Below, in pieces: positions 53,232 through 63,280 of a stretch of 64,000 nt of DNA (positions are counted from its first letter, which is position 1; the number at the start of each line of letters is the position of its first letter). The DNA comes from Azoarcus sp. DD4 (lineage in GTDB: Bacteria > Pseudomonadota > Gammaproteobacteria > Burkholderiales > Rhodocyclaceae). The stretch covers positions 4,464,001 to 4,528,000 of the forward strand of contig NZ_CP022958.1 of the NCBI RefSeq assembly GCF_006496635.1, given 5' to 3'. A program made the position numbers and the translations under genes. The notes beneath the pieces are model-generated. The model did not search any database and was not told where the DNA came from. It was given only the letters and a program-made list of their open reading frames with translations.

Positions 53232-53732
53232 TCAGGCGGCAGCCTCTTCCTCGCGCTTCTTGGCGAGGGCTGCGAGCGCAGCGGCGAAGCCGGAAACCGG
53301 CGCCTGCATGACACCCAGCAGCTTGGCGAGCAGTTCTTCGCGGCTCGGGATCGAGGCGAGCGCCTGCACGGCTGCCTTGTCGAGCGTCTTGCCCGCATAG
53401 GAACCGGCCTTCAGCACCAGCTTGTCGTTACCCTTGGCGAAGTCGTTGAGCACCTTGGCAGCGGCGACGGGATCGGCCGAAATGCCATAGATCAACGGAC
53501 CGGTCAGCTGGTCCGCCAAACCGGCAAACGGGGTTTCAGCGATCGCGCGACGCACCAGGGTGTTCTTCAGCACACGCAGGTAAACGCCAGATTCGCGGGC
53601 CTTGGCACGCAGCACGGTGAGATCGCCCACCGCAATGCCGCGATACTCGGCCACCGCGATGGTCTGTGCGTTGGCAACCTGTGCCGACACCTCTGCCACT
53701 ACGGCTTTCTTGTCATCGAGATTGAGACCCAT
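53232..53732 (-). CDS. rplJ: 50S ribosomal protein L10
   Basis: A 166-residue L10, the base of the L7/L12 stalk: MGLNLDDKKAVVAEVSAQV, AEYRGIAVGDLTVLRAKARE and the C-terminal L12-binding helix. In E. coli the L10-L12 complex represses its own mRNA at a leader; a leader-length gap precedes rplJ here. GGAGG lies 9 bases before the ATG. Confidence 0.98.
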   Translation of the reverse strand: MGLNLDDKKAVVAEVSAQVANAQTIAVAEYRGIAVGDLTVLRAKARESGVYLRVLKNTLVRRAIAETPFAGLADQLTGPLIYGISADPVAAAKVLNDFAKGNDKLVLKAGSYAGKTLDKAAVQALASIPSREELLAKLLGVMQAPVSGFAAALAALAKKREEEAAA

Positions 53733-53963
53733 GGGTCTTTCCTCCTTTCAAGTCCACACGCGAACCACACGGAGCGGTTCGCACCCACGGCGACCTGGAT
53801 CAGGAGTGCGGCCGTACTTCAGCCAAATCCTGTTCTGGGCACACCGTCTGCGCAGGTCGTCTGTCGAACAATTAAGTGGCCGCTCTCACGACCACGCCTG
53901 CGGTCTTTGACGATCCACCCCCGCACCGAAGCGCGGGAGCGTCCCAAAGTTCTTTCCCTCCGC
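53733..53963 (-). promoter_or_regulatory. rplJ leader (L10-type autoregulatory leader, candidate)
   Basis: The 231-base gap between rplA and rplJ contains no gene. It includes several stems, among them GCGAACC/GGTTCGC (53760-53766 with 53776-53782) close to the rplJ ribosome binding site. Position and length match the L10 leader that lets L10(L12)4 repress rplJL translation. Not tested against a covariance model. Confidence 0.6.
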
Positions 53964-54659
53964 TCAGGCGGAGGCAGTGCTCGGTTCGACGCGCACGCCA
54001 GCTCCCATGGTGCTGGAAACGGCGATGCGACGCAGATAGACACCCTTGGCGGCGGCCGGACGGGCCTTCACCAGAGCATCGACCAATGCATTGAAGTTCT
54101 GCTGCAGCGCTTCCACGCCGAAGGAGGCGCGACCGATGGTGGCGTGCACCAGGCCACCCTTATCGGTCCGGTACTGCACCTGACCGGCCTTGGCGTTCTT
54201 CACCGCAGTGGTGACGTCCATGGTGACGGTGCCAACCTTGGGGTTAGGCATCAGGCCACGCGGACCGAGGATCTGACCCAACTGGCCAACGACACGCATG
54301 GCATCCGGGGTGGCGATGCACAGATCGAAATCGATCGTGCCGCCCTTGACCTGCTCGGCGAGATCGTCGAAACCGACAACGTCGGCGCCGGCAGCACGAG
54401 CAGCCTCAGCCTTGTCGCCCTGGGCGAACACGGCGACACGAACGGTCTTGCCGGTACCGGCAGGCAGAACCACGGAGCCACGCACGACCTGGTCGGACTT
54501 GCGCGCATCGACGCCGAGGTTCACGGCGATGTCGATGGACTCGTCGAACTTGGCGGTTGCACATTCCTTCACCAGCGCGAGCGCTTCCGCGACGGGGTAG
54601 GTACGGTTACGGTCAATCTTGGCGCGCAGCGCCTGCACACGCTTGGAAATCTTTGCCAT
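53964..54659 (-). CDS. rplA: 50S ribosomal protein L1
   Basis: A 231-residue L1, the mobile stalk protein at the E site: MAKISKRVQALRAKIDRN, ESIDIAVNLGVDARKSDQVVRG-like and GRGLMPNPKVGTVT-like (GPRGLMPNPKVGTV) segments. In E. coli L1 represses rplKA translation. It starts 2 bases after rplK, so the two are translationally coupled. Confidence 0.98.
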   Translation of the reverse strand: MAKISKRVQALRAKIDRNRTYPVAEALALVKECATAKFDESIDIAVNLGVDARKSDQVVRGSVVLPAGTGKTVRVAVFAQGDKAEAARAAGADVVGFDDLAEQVKGGTIDFDLCIATPDAMRVVGQLGQILGPRGLMPNPKVGTVTMDVTTAVKNAKAGQVQYRTDKGGLVHATIGRASFGVEALQQNFNALVDALVKARPAAAKGVYLRRIAVSSTMGAGVRVEPSTASA

Positions 54660-54661
54660 GA

Positions 54662-55093
54662 TCAGAGGCCCTCCACGGTGATGCCCATGCTGCGGGCGGA
54701 ACCGGCGATGGTACGCACGGCGGCTTCCATATCGGCAGCGGTAAGGTCAGGCATCTTGGTCTTGGCGATCTCTTCGACCTGGGCGCGGGTGATCGAGCCC
54801 ACCTTGTCGGTGTGCGGCTTCGGCGAACCCTTCTGGATGCCGGCAGCCTTCTTGATCAGAATGGTCGCCGGCGGAGTCTTCATGATGAACGTGAAGCTCT
54901 TGTCGGCGTAGGCGGTGATCACCACCGGAATCGGCAGGCCCGGCTCGAGACCCTGGGTCTTGGCGTTGAAGGCCTTGCAGAATTCCATGATGTTCAGACC
55001 GCGCTGACCCAGCGCCGGACCGATCGGGGGGCTGGGGTTGGCCTTGCCGGCCGGCACCTGCAGCTTGATGTAACCAGTGATTTTCTTTGCCAT
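54662..55093 (-). CDS. rplK: 50S ribosomal protein L11
   Basis: A 143-residue L11 of the GTPase-associated centre: KLQVPAGKANPSPPIGPALGQRGLNI, then TPPATILIKKAAG and the end ARSMGITVEG. The proline-rich N-terminal switch is intact (needed for RelA activation and thiostrepton binding in the family). AGGAG lies about 9 bases before the ATG. Confidence 0.98.
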   Translation of the reverse strand: MAKKITGYIKLQVPAGKANPSPPIGPALGQRGLNIMEFCKAFNAKTQGLEPGLPIPVVITAYADKSFTFIMKTPPATILIKKAAGIQKGSPKPHTDKVGSITRAQVEEIAKTKMPDLTAADMEAAVRTIAGSARSMGITVEGL

Positions 55094-55150
55094 TTAGGCT
55101 AGCTCCTGTTTTGAGTGCAAGCGCACCGGACCTCCGGCGCTCCTCGTTTC

Positions 55151-55189
55151 GCCCGCGTAAACGGGCAAGGCAGGCGCGACGCGCCTGCC
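55151..55189 (-). other. Tandem hairpins between nusG and rplK
   Basis: In the 104-base gap, GGCAGGCGC/GCGCCTGCC (55169-55177 with 55181-55189) and GCCCG/CGGGC (55151-55155 with 55162-55166) form adjacent stems on the minus strand. Only weak T-runs follow, so they may be a leaky terminator or part of the rplK leader. Confidence 0.45.
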
Positions 55190-55197
55190 CTTAAAGC

Positions 55198-55731
55198 TCA
55201 GGTCTTTTCGACCTGGGCAAAATCCAGCTCTACGGGGGTCGCACGACCAAAGATGGTCACAGACACGCGCAATTTGCTCTTCTCGTAATTGACGTCTTCG
55301 ACCGAACCGTGGAAATCGGTGAAAGGACCTTCTTTCACGCGCACCACCTCGCCCGTCTCGAACAGCACCTTCGGGCGCGGCTTGTCCACGCCTTCCTGCA
55401 TCTGCTGCATGATCTTCTCGACTTCCTTCTCGGAAATCGGCGTCGGCTTGTTGGCAGTACCACCAACAAAGCCCGTGACCTTGGGCGTCGACTTGACCAG
55501 ATGCCAGGTCTCGTCGTTCATTTCCATCTCGACAAGAACGTAGCCCGGGAAGAACTTGCGCTCAGTGATGCTCTTCTGACCGCCTTTCATTTCCACGACT
55601 TCTTCGACCGGCACCAGAATCTGCCCGAAGGCATCCTGCATTCCCGACCGATTGACGCGATCAACCAGCGCACGCTGGACGGACTTTTCAAAGCCCGAAT
55701 AGGCGTGCACGACATACCAGCGCTTGGTCAT
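55198..55731 (-). CDS. nusG: Transcription termination/antitermination protein NusG
   Basis: A 177-residue NusG: the NGN domain (MTKRWYVVHAYSGFEKSVQR, KFFPGYVLVEMEMNDETWH, TPKVTGFVGG) and the C-terminal KOW domain (GEVVRVKEGPFTDFHGSVED). It couples RNA polymerase to the ribosome via S10 or to Rho. I use the ATG at 55729-55731, 2 bases after the secE stop; an upstream in-frame TTG lies inside secE. Confidence 0.98.
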   Translation of the reverse strand: MTKRWYVVHAYSGFEKSVQRALVDRVNRSGMQDAFGQILVPVEEVVEMKGGQKSITERKFFPGYVLVEMEMNDETWHLVKSTPKVTGFVGGTANKPTPISEKEVEKIMQQMQEGVDKPRPKVLFETGEVVRVKEGPFTDFHGSVEDVNYEKSKLRVSVTIFGRATPVELDFAQVEKT

Positions 55732-55733
55732 GA

Positions 55734-56081
55734 TTATTTCCAACCCAGAATCAGGTCATACAGAACCCACTCCAGGCTCTTGTCCGTCAGCCAGAGAAAG
55801 ACCGCCATCACGACCACGAAGGCGAATACCAAGCCGGTGGTCTGAACCGTTTCCTTGCGGCTCGGCCATACGACCTTCTTGGTCTCGACAACGGCCTCGC
55901 GCGCGAACTCGACAAAACGTCGCCCGGCCTCGGAGAACCATGCCACCACCAGACCCGCCGCCAGACCGGCAAGCACGGACAGGACACGCAGCACCAATGC
56001 CTGCTCGGACAACAGGTAGAAGCCGACCACGCCGGCCGCAACCAGTGCCAAAGCCAGCGCAAACTTCAACTTATCGGCCAT
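55734..56081 (-). CDS. secE: Preprotein translocase subunit SecE
   Basis: A 115-residue protein with three predicted membrane helices (about residues 7-24, 30-47 and 86-104), the long form found in E. coli and relatives. The amphipathic cytoplasmic helix and conserved ETKKVVWPSRKETVQTT precede the last helix, which clamps SecY. Between tRNA-Trp and nusG. Confidence 0.97.
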   Translation of the reverse strand: MADKLKFALALALVAAGVVGFYLLSEQALVLRVLSVLAGLAAGLVVAWFSEAGRRFVEFAREAVVETKKVVWPSRKETVQTTGLVFAFVVVMAVFLWLTDKSLEWVLYDLILGWK

Positions 56082-56105
56082 CTAGGTCGTGACTTCCGGA
56101 AAATA

Positions 56106-56181
56106 TGGCAGGGGCAGAGGGAATCGAACCCCCAACCTTCGGTTTTGGAGACCGACGCTCTGCCAATTGAGCTATGCCCCT
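56106..56181 (-). tRNA. tRNA-Trp (anticodon CCA)
   Basis: A 76-base cloverleaf on the minus strand with acceptor AGGGGCA/TGCCCCT, D-arm TAGCTCAATTGGCAGAGC, anticodon loop CTCCAAA with CCA, T-loop GGTTCGATTCC and an encoded 3' CCA. It lies between tuf copy 2 and secE and is probably cut from their shared transcript. Confidence 0.97.
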
Positions 56182-56196
56182 GCAGCAGAGACTACA

Positions 56197-56222
56197 AAGC
56201 GCACCCCGGCTGAGGTGCGCTT
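56197..56222 (-). other. Hairpin between tuf copy 2 and tRNA-Trp
   Basis: AAGCGCACC (56197-56205) pairs perfectly with GGTGCGCTT (56214-56222) around an 8-base loop, followed on the minus strand by only TG-containing sequence. It may be a weak terminator or a processing signal. Confidence 0.45.
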
Positions 56223-56243
56223 CCCGATCAATGAGATCGATGC

Positions 56244-57434
<1,191 letters not shown>

Positions 57435-57511
57435 ATCGACACCTTTTAATCAGAATCAGAAATTCCGGACTGACCGTTCCGAAACCGTCACGCCTGACGA
57501 GGCAAAATGAA

Positions 57512-57586
<75 letters not shown>

Positions 57587-57610
57587 ACTGCACACAACAC
57601 TGCACAAACC

Positions 57611-57684
57611 TGGAGCGGGTGAAGGGAATCGAACCCTCGTCGTAAGCTTGGAAGGCTTCTGCTCTACCATTGAGCTACACCCGC
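57611..57684 (-). tRNA. tRNA-Gly (anticodon TCC)
   Basis: A 74-base cloverleaf: acceptor GCGGGTG/CACCCGC, D-arm TAGCTCAATGGTAGAGC, anticodon TCC, T-loop GGTTCGATTCC and an encoded CCA. 24 bases before tRNA-Thr. Confidence 0.97.
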
Positions 57685-57773
57685 CCGCAAATGCCAAAAC
57701 ACACTTGACACCGACTCGCAGCCGACTCGCATCATCCGCTGCGCTGCAAACCACCCGCAGCGCAACCGCTAAA

Positions 57774-57860
<87 letters not shown>

Positions 57861-57875
57861 TGCGAGAAGCGCCGC

Positions 57876-57904
57876 ACTATAGAGGCGTTTCCAGAGGCTG
57901 TCAA
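57876..57904 (-). promoter_or_regulatory. Promoter of the tRNA-Tyr/Gly/Thr-tuf operon
   Basis: On the minus strand a consensus TTGACA (57899-57904) and TATAGT (57876-57881) are 17 bases apart. The sequence after the -10 box is GCGGCGC, a GC-rich discriminator as in stringently controlled stable-RNA promoters. The start of transcription would lie about 8-10 bases before the tRNA. Confidence 0.88.
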
Positions 57905-58016
57905 ACACTTTCTTGAATTAATCTCGTTGCGGGTGTGTTTTCCGATTGCGGCGGAGCAGTCTGCCCTCGACAATCGCCGGCCCGAGCCCCGTCACGAACA
58001 ACACCAGGAGACCGGC

Positions 58017-59435
58017 ATGCCCCTTCCCGATAACGACGACGCCAACCGCAAGCCCCTGCCGGCGGCATTCGTCGCCGCGCTCGCCGACCGGTTCGGCGCA
58101 CGCTTCACCACCTCACACGGGATACGTGCCCATCACGGCCACGACGAGTCGCACTTCCCGGACGCACTTCCGGATGGTGTCGTGTTCCCGCACGACACAG
58201 TGGAGGTGGTCGAGATCGTCAAACTGTGCGCGGCCCACGACGTCCCGGTTATTCCCTACGGCGCCGGCAGTTCCCTCGAGGGACACATCCTGGCGATCCG
58301 CGGCGGCATCAGCATCGACTTTTCCGAGATGAACAAACTGCTGGCCGTGCGCGTCGAAGACATGGATGCCATGGTCCAACCCGGCCTCACCCGCAAGCAG
58401 CTGAATGCCGAACTGCACGGCACCGGACTCTTCTTTCCGATCGATCCGGGTGCGGACGCCAGCCTCGGCGGCATGGCCGCAACGCGCGCCTCCGGCACGA
58501 ATGCGGTGCGCTACGGCACCATGCGCGAGAACGTCCTCGGTCTCACTGCGGTGATGGCCGACGGCCGCGTGATCCGTACCGGAGGACGGGCGCGCAAGTC
58601 GTCCGCCGGCTACGACCTCACCCGCCTGCTGGTCGGTTCGGAAGGTACGCTGGGCATCATCACCGAACTGACGGTGCGACTGCACCCGCTGCCCGAGGCG
58701 GTGTCGAGTGCCGTGTGCGCCTTCGCCGACATCGACAGTGCGGTACGGACCGTCATCCAGACCATACAGCTCGGCGTGCCGGTCGCGCGCATCGAACTGG
58801 TCGACGCCCTGACCGTCAGCGCGATAAACCGCTACAGCAAGACCACGCTGCGCGAGGCGCCGATGCTGTTCTTCGAGTTTCACGGCAGCCCGGCGAGCGT
58901 CGACGAGCAGGCGCAAACCGTCCAGGCTCTTGCGCACGACCACGGCGGCATGGATTTCGAATGGGCCAGCCGACCCGAGGACCGCAGCCGGCTGTGGGCC
59001 GCAAGGCACGACGTCTATTTCGCCAGTCTCAACCTGCGCCCCGGCAGCCGTGGCATCACATCCGACGTCTGCGTGCCGATCTCGCGGCTCGCGGAATGCG
59101 TGGCCGGCACCCGCGACGACATCGCTGCCTCGGGCTTCATTGCGCCCATCGTCGGCCACGTCGGCGACGGCAATTTCCACACCATCATCCTCGTCGATCC
59201 CGACAACGCCGACGAGATTGCGCGGGCCGAAGCACTCAACCATCGCATCGTCGAGCGTGCGCTCGCTCTGGGCGGCACCTGCACGGGCGAACACGGCATC
59301 GGTATCGGCAAACAGGAATTCCTGGTCGCCGAGCACGGCGCGGCCGCAGTCGACACCATGCGCCTCATCAAGCAGGCGCTCGACCCGCGGAACCTGTTCA
59401 ATCCCGGCAAGGTCATCCCCATGACAGAAGCCTGA
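58017..59435 (+). CDS. FAD-linked oxidase (D-lactate dehydrogenase / glycolate oxidase GlcD type)
   Basis: A 472-residue flavoenzyme of the VAO/PCMH superfamily. The FAD pyrophosphate-binding segment is IPYGAGSSLEGH (about residue 77), followed by DPGADASLGGMAATRASGTN and the adenine region GSEGTLGIITELTVRLHP. The C-terminal FAD-oxidase cap has VGHVGDGNFH, the metal and substrate histidines, and ends GGTCTGEHGIGIGKQEFL. This pattern is closest to single-chain D-lactate dehydrogenases (LDHD/Dld type) that pass electrons to cytochrome c or quinone; GlcD is the alternative, but no glcEF genes adjoin. The start is the ATG at 58017. Divergent from the tRNA operon. Confidence 0.88.
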   Translation: MPLPDNDDANRKPLPAAFVAALADRFGARFTTSHGIRAHHGHDESHFPDALPDGVVFPHDTVEVVEIVKLCAAHDVPVIPYGAGSSLEGHILAIRGGISIDFSEMNKLLAVRVEDMDAMVQPGLTRKQLNAELHGTGLFFPIDPGADASLGGMAATRASGTNAVRYGTMRENVLGLTAVMADGRVIRTGGRARKSSAGYDLTRLLVGSEGTLGIITELTVRLHPLPEAVSSAVCAFADIDSAVRTVIQTIQLGVPVARIELVDALTVSAINRYSKTTLREAPMLFFEFHGSPASVDEQAQTVQALAHDHGGMDFEWASRPEDRSRLWAARHDVYFASLNLRPGSRGITSDVCVPISRLAECVAGTRDDIAASGFIAPIVGHVGDGNFHTIILVDPDNADEIARAEALNHRIVERALALGGTCTGEHGIGIGKQEFLVAEHGAAAVDTMRLIKQALDPRNLFNPGKVIPMTEA

Positions 59436-59613
59436 TCCGAACGTCCTCACCGTTAGGGTATCCAAGGATTGAGTCCGCAACCTGCAGCGACGACGATAGG
59501 GCCGACGTCTTCGGCACTGCCGGAGTATCCGTCTGGCGCTGAATGCGCACTGCGCCCACAAGGCGCAGCAGCACACCTCAAGAACACGATTTTTGTGGAA
59601 CCAGGAGACTCGC

Positions 59614-62600
59614 ATGGCCGAAGCCGATCCGCGCACCGCACCGACCTCGGCGCAGCTGTCGCCCGCGTCCGCGGCTGCCCACCCCGCCAGCCTGGAAGAC
59701 AAGTACACGGTCGTCAGCGGCCGCGTGTATCTGACCGGCTACCAGGCGCTGGTCCGGCTGCTGATGATCCAGTCCGAGCGCGACGCCGGCGCGGGCCTGC
59801 ACACCGCAGGTTTCGTTTCGGGCTACCGCGGTTCGCCGCTGGGCGGACTGGACCAGACACTATGGAAGGCCAGGCAGCACCTCGCCAGTCACAACATCGT
59901 CTTTCAGCCCGGGGTCAATGAAGATCTCGCCGCGACCGCCGTATGGGGCACGCAACAGGTGAACCTGTCGCCGCACGCCCAGTACGACGGCGTGTTCGCG
60001 ATGTGGTACGGCAAGGGCCCCGGCGTGGACCGCTGCGGCGACGTCTTCCGCCATGCCAACGCTGCCGGCAGCTCGAAGCACGGCGGCGTACTGGTGATCG
60101 CCGGCGACGACCATGCGGCTAAGTCGTCCACCTTGCCACACCAGACCGACCACTTTTTCAAGTCGATGATGATGCCGGTGCTCGCGCCGGCCGGCGTGCA
60201 GGAGTACATCGACTTCGGTGTGCACGGCTACGCGCTGTCGCGCTACTCCGGCTGCTGGGTGGCCTTCAAGGCGCTGGCCGACACGGTGGAAACCTCGGCA
60301 TCGGTGGACGTCGATCCGCAGCGTGTGCAGGTGGTGCTTCCTTCCGACTTTCCGCTGCCGCCGGACGGACTCAACATCCGCTGGCCCGATCCGCCGCTGG
60401 TGCAGGAAAAGCGCCTGCTGCACTTCAAGCTCTACGCGGCGCTCGCCTATGCCCGGGCCAACCGGCTCAACCGGGTGGTGATCGATTCGCCGGCGCCGCG
60501 GCTGGGCATCATTACCTCGGGCAAGAGCTACCTCGACGTGCGCCAGGCCTTCGACGACCTCGGCATCGACGACGACCTCGCGGCCGAGATCGGCATCCGT
60601 CTCTACAAGGTCGGCATGGTGTGGCCGCTGGAATCCGATGGCGTGCGCCAGTTTGCCGAAGGCCTGGACGAGATCCTGGTGGTCGAGGAGAAACGCCAGC
60701 TGCTCGAATACCAGCTGAAGGAAGAGCTCTACAACTGGCGCGAAGACGTGCGCCCACGTGTCGTCGGCAAGTTCGACGAGAAGGGCGAATGGGCGCGGAT
60801 CGCCCGCGGCGACGGCACCATAGACCACGGCGACTGGCTGCTGCCGGCCGCCGGAGAACTCAATCCGGCATTGATCGCCCGCGTCATCGCCGGCCGCATC
60901 GAACGCTTCTTCGTCTCCGAGCGCATCCAGGCACGACTCGCCTTTCTCGAAGCCAAGGACCACACCCTTGCCAGCCGGGTGTTCGCAATCGATCGCGTAC
61001 CCACCTTCTGCTCCGGCTGCCCGCACAACACCTCCACCCGGGTGCCGGAAGGCAGCCGCGCGCTCGCCGGGATAGGCTGCCACTACATGGTGACCTGGAT
61101 GCCGGACCGCCGCACCGGCACCTTCACCCAGATGGGCGGCGAAGGCGTGCCCTGGGTCGGTCAGGCCCCCTTCACCAGCGAAAAGCACATCTTCGCCAAC
61201 CTCGGCGACGGCACCTACTTCCACTCGGGCCTGCTCGCCATCCGCCAGGCCGTCGCCGCCAAGGTGAACATCACCTACAAGATCCTCTTCAACGACGCGG
61301 TGGCGATGACCGGCGGCCAGCCGATAGATGGCGAGCTGACGGTACCCAAGATCGTGCGCCAGTTGCAGGCCGAGGGCGCGCGCAACATCGTCGTCGTCAC
61401 CGACGGCACGCCACGCGCCTACGGTCCGGCCGACCTGCCGCACGTGCCGATCCGCCATCGCGACGAGATGGACGCGATCCAGCGCGAGCTGCGCGAATCC
61501 GGCGGCGTCACCGCGCTGATCTACGACCAGACCTGTGCCGCCGAGAAGCGCCGGCGCCGCAAGCGCGGTGCCTTTCCCGACCCGGCACGGCGGGTCTTCA
61601 TCAACGAAGCGGTGTGCGAGGGCTGTGGCGACTGCGGCGTGCAGTCGAACTGCATGTCCATCCTGCCGGTGGAAACCGAGTTCGGCCGCAAGCGCGCGAT
61701 CGACCAGTCGTCCTGCAACAAGGATTACTCCTGCCTCAACGGCTTCTGCCCCTCCTTCATCACCATCGAAGGGGGCCGGCTGCGCAAGGGCCAGGCGCTG
61801 CAGGCCGATGAATCGCATTTCGGCGAACTACCGCTGCCGACCCTACCCGATACTGCCAGGCCCTTCGGCATCATGGTCACCGGCGTCGGCGGCACCGGCG
61901 TGGTCACCATCGGCGCCCTGATCGGCATGGCCGCCCACCTTGACGGCAAGGGCGTCACCGTGCTCGACATGACCGGGCTCGCGCAGAAAGGCGGTTCGGT
62001 GTTCAGCCACATCCGCATCGCCGACCGACCCGACGATCTGCACGCGGTGCGCATCGCCGCCGGCGAGGCCGACGCGGTGATCGGCGGCGACCTCATCGTC
62101 AGCGCCAGCGTCGAGGCGCTCGTGAAGATGGCGGCCGGCAAGACGCGCGCGGTGGTGAACACTGCCGAAACGCCGACCTCCGACTTCGCCCGCAACCCGG
62201 ACTGGCAGTTCCCCCTCGACAAGATGGAGGCCGCCATCCGCGAAGCCACCGGCGACACCGCTTGCGATTTCGTCGACGCCCAGGCACTGGCGACGCGACT
62301 GCTGGGCGACGCCATCGCCAGCAACCTTTTCCTGCTCGGCTATGCCTGGCAGAAGGGGCTGGTGCCTGTCAGCCTGGACGCGCTGCTGCAGGCCATCGAA
62401 CTCAACGGCGTCGCGCTGGAGATGAACCGGAAAGCCTTCCTGTGGGGCCGCCGCGCCGCCCTCGACCTGGACATGGTAGAGCGCCACGCCAACCCCGCGA
62501 CGGCGGTCCGGCTGCACCCGCCGACACTGGAAGAGATCGTCGCGCGCCGCATGGCCGTACTCACCGACTACCAGGACGCCGCCTACGCCGAGCGCTATCG

Positions 62601-63192
62601 CCGCCTGGTCGAACGCGTACGGGAAACCGAATCGAGGCGTGTCGGCGAAGGCGGTAGCCGCCTCGCCGAGACCGTGGCCCACAATTACTTCAAGCTGCTT
62701 GCCTACAAGGACGAATACGAGGTCGCACGGCTCTATACCGCTTCCGACTTCTGGGAAAAAGTGGGCCAGACTTTCGAGGGCAACTTCGAAGTACGCTTCC
62801 ACCTTGCGCCTCCACTGGTGGCACGCATGGACCCGCTCACGGGGCGCATTCCCAAGAAGGCGTTCGGTCCCGGCATGATCAAGGTGTTCCGTCTGCTGGC
62901 GAAACTCAAGCGCCTGCGCGGCAGCCGCTGGGATGTCTTCGGCCGCAGCGCAGAACGGCGCGCGGAGCGGGCCCTGATCGACGAATACGAGCGTGACATC
63001 GCCGAACTGCTCGAAACCCTGTCACAACCGCGTCTGGCGCTTGCCCTGGAGATCGCCGGCCTGCCCGACGGCATCCGCGGCTTTGGCCACGTCAAGGCGC
63101 GCAACATGGCGGACGCGGCGAACCGGCGGGCGCAGCTGCTGGCGCGCTGGCGCACCCTGGACAACAACACCGCCGCACGCGCAGTCGCCTGA
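59614..63192 (+). CDS. Fused indolepyruvate ferredoxin oxidoreductase (IorA-IorB in one chain)
   Basis: A 1192-residue enzyme that joins what are two subunits in archaea. The N-terminal part has the PYR-type domain (GYRGSPLGGLDQTLWKA, then HGYALSRYSGCWV) and a TPP-binding domain (CSGCPHNTSTRVP, GEGVPWVGQAPF, ILFNDAVAMTGGQP). Next is an iron-sulfur segment (CEGCGDCGVQSNC, then a second Cys cluster CNKDYSCLNGFCPS). From about residue 750 comes the gamma domain (GVGGTGVVTIGALIG, GLAQKGGSVFSHIR) and a C-terminal DUF6537-like region. Such enzymes oxidise aryl-pyruvates to aryl-acetyl-CoA with ferredoxin in aromatic amino acid breakdown. AGGAGA lies 7 bases before the ATG. It follows the FAD oxidase gene by 178 bases; co-transcription is uncertain. 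Confidence 0.9.
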   Translation: MAEADPRTAPTSAQLSPASAAAHPASLEDKYTVVSGRVYLTGYQALVRLLMIQSERDAGAGLHTAGFVSGYRGSPLGGLDQTLWKARQHLASHNIVFQPGVNEDLAATAVWGTQQVNLSPHAQYDGVFAMWYGKGPGVDRCGDVFRHANAAGSSKHGGVLVIAGDDHAAKSSTLPHQTDHFFKSMMMPVLAPAGVQEYIDFGVHGYALSRYSGCWVAFKALADTVETSASVDVDPQRVQVVLPSDFPLPPDGLNIRWPDPPLVQEKRLLHFKLYAALAYARANRLNRVVIDSPAPRLGIITSGKSYLDVRQAFDDLGIDDDLAAEIGIRLYKVGMVWPLESDGVRQFAEGLDEILVVEEKRQLLEYQLKEELYNWREDVRPRVVGKFDEKGEWARIARGDGTIDHGDWLLPAAGELNPALIARVIAGRIERFFVSERIQARLAFLEAKDHTLASRVFAIDRVPTFCSGCPHNTSTRVPEGSRALAGIGCHYMVTWMPDRRTGTFTQMGGEGVPWVGQAPFTSEKHIFANLGDGTYFHSGLLAIRQAVAAKVNITYKILFNDAVAMTGGQPIDGELTVPKIVRQLQAEGARNIVVVTDGTPRAYGPADLPHVPIRHRDEMDAIQRELRESGGVTALIYDQTCAAEKRRRRKRGAFPDPARRVFINEAVCEGCGDCGVQSNCMSILPVETEFGRKRAIDQSSCNKDYSCLNGFCPSFITIEGGRLRKGQALQADESHFGELPLPTLPDTARPFGIMVTGVGGTGVVTIGALIGMAAHLDGKGVTVLDMTGLAQKGGSVFSHIRIADRPDDLHAVRIAAGEADAVIGGDLIVSASVEALVKMAAGKTRAVVNTAETPTSDFARNPDWQFPLDKMEAAIREATGDTACDFVDAQALATRLLGDAIASNLFLLGYAWQKGLVPVSLDALLQAIELNGVALEMNRKAFLWGRRAALDLDMVERHANPATAVRLHPPTLEEIVARRMAVLTDYQDAAYAERYRRLVERVRETESRRVGEGGSRLAETVAHNYFKLLAYKDEYEVARLYTASDFWEKVGQTFEGNFEVRFHLAPPLVARMDPLTGRIPKKAFGPGMIKVFRLLAKLKRLRGSRWDVFGRSAERRAERALIDEYERDIAELLETLSQPRLALALEIAGLPDGIRGFGHVKARNMADAANRRAQLLARWRTLDNNTAARAVA

Positions 63193-63280
63193 GGCGACTG
63201 CCGCCGAGTTCAGGCCCCGGCGTGCGCCTGGCTGCTCGGGCAGCTAAGATGCCGGCTCCGCGTCCGCCGGTCCTGCCACC

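Noticed and set aside
59860..61818. Open frame of 652 codons opposite the ferredoxin oxidoreductase gene
   Set aside because: Shadow frame; the plus strand has TPP, iron-sulfur and gamma-domain motifs in order.
63249..63280. ATG at 63249 as start of the methyltransferase gene
   Set aside because: It is out of frame with the methyltransferase reading frame; the in-frame choices are TTG 63281 or ATG 63338.
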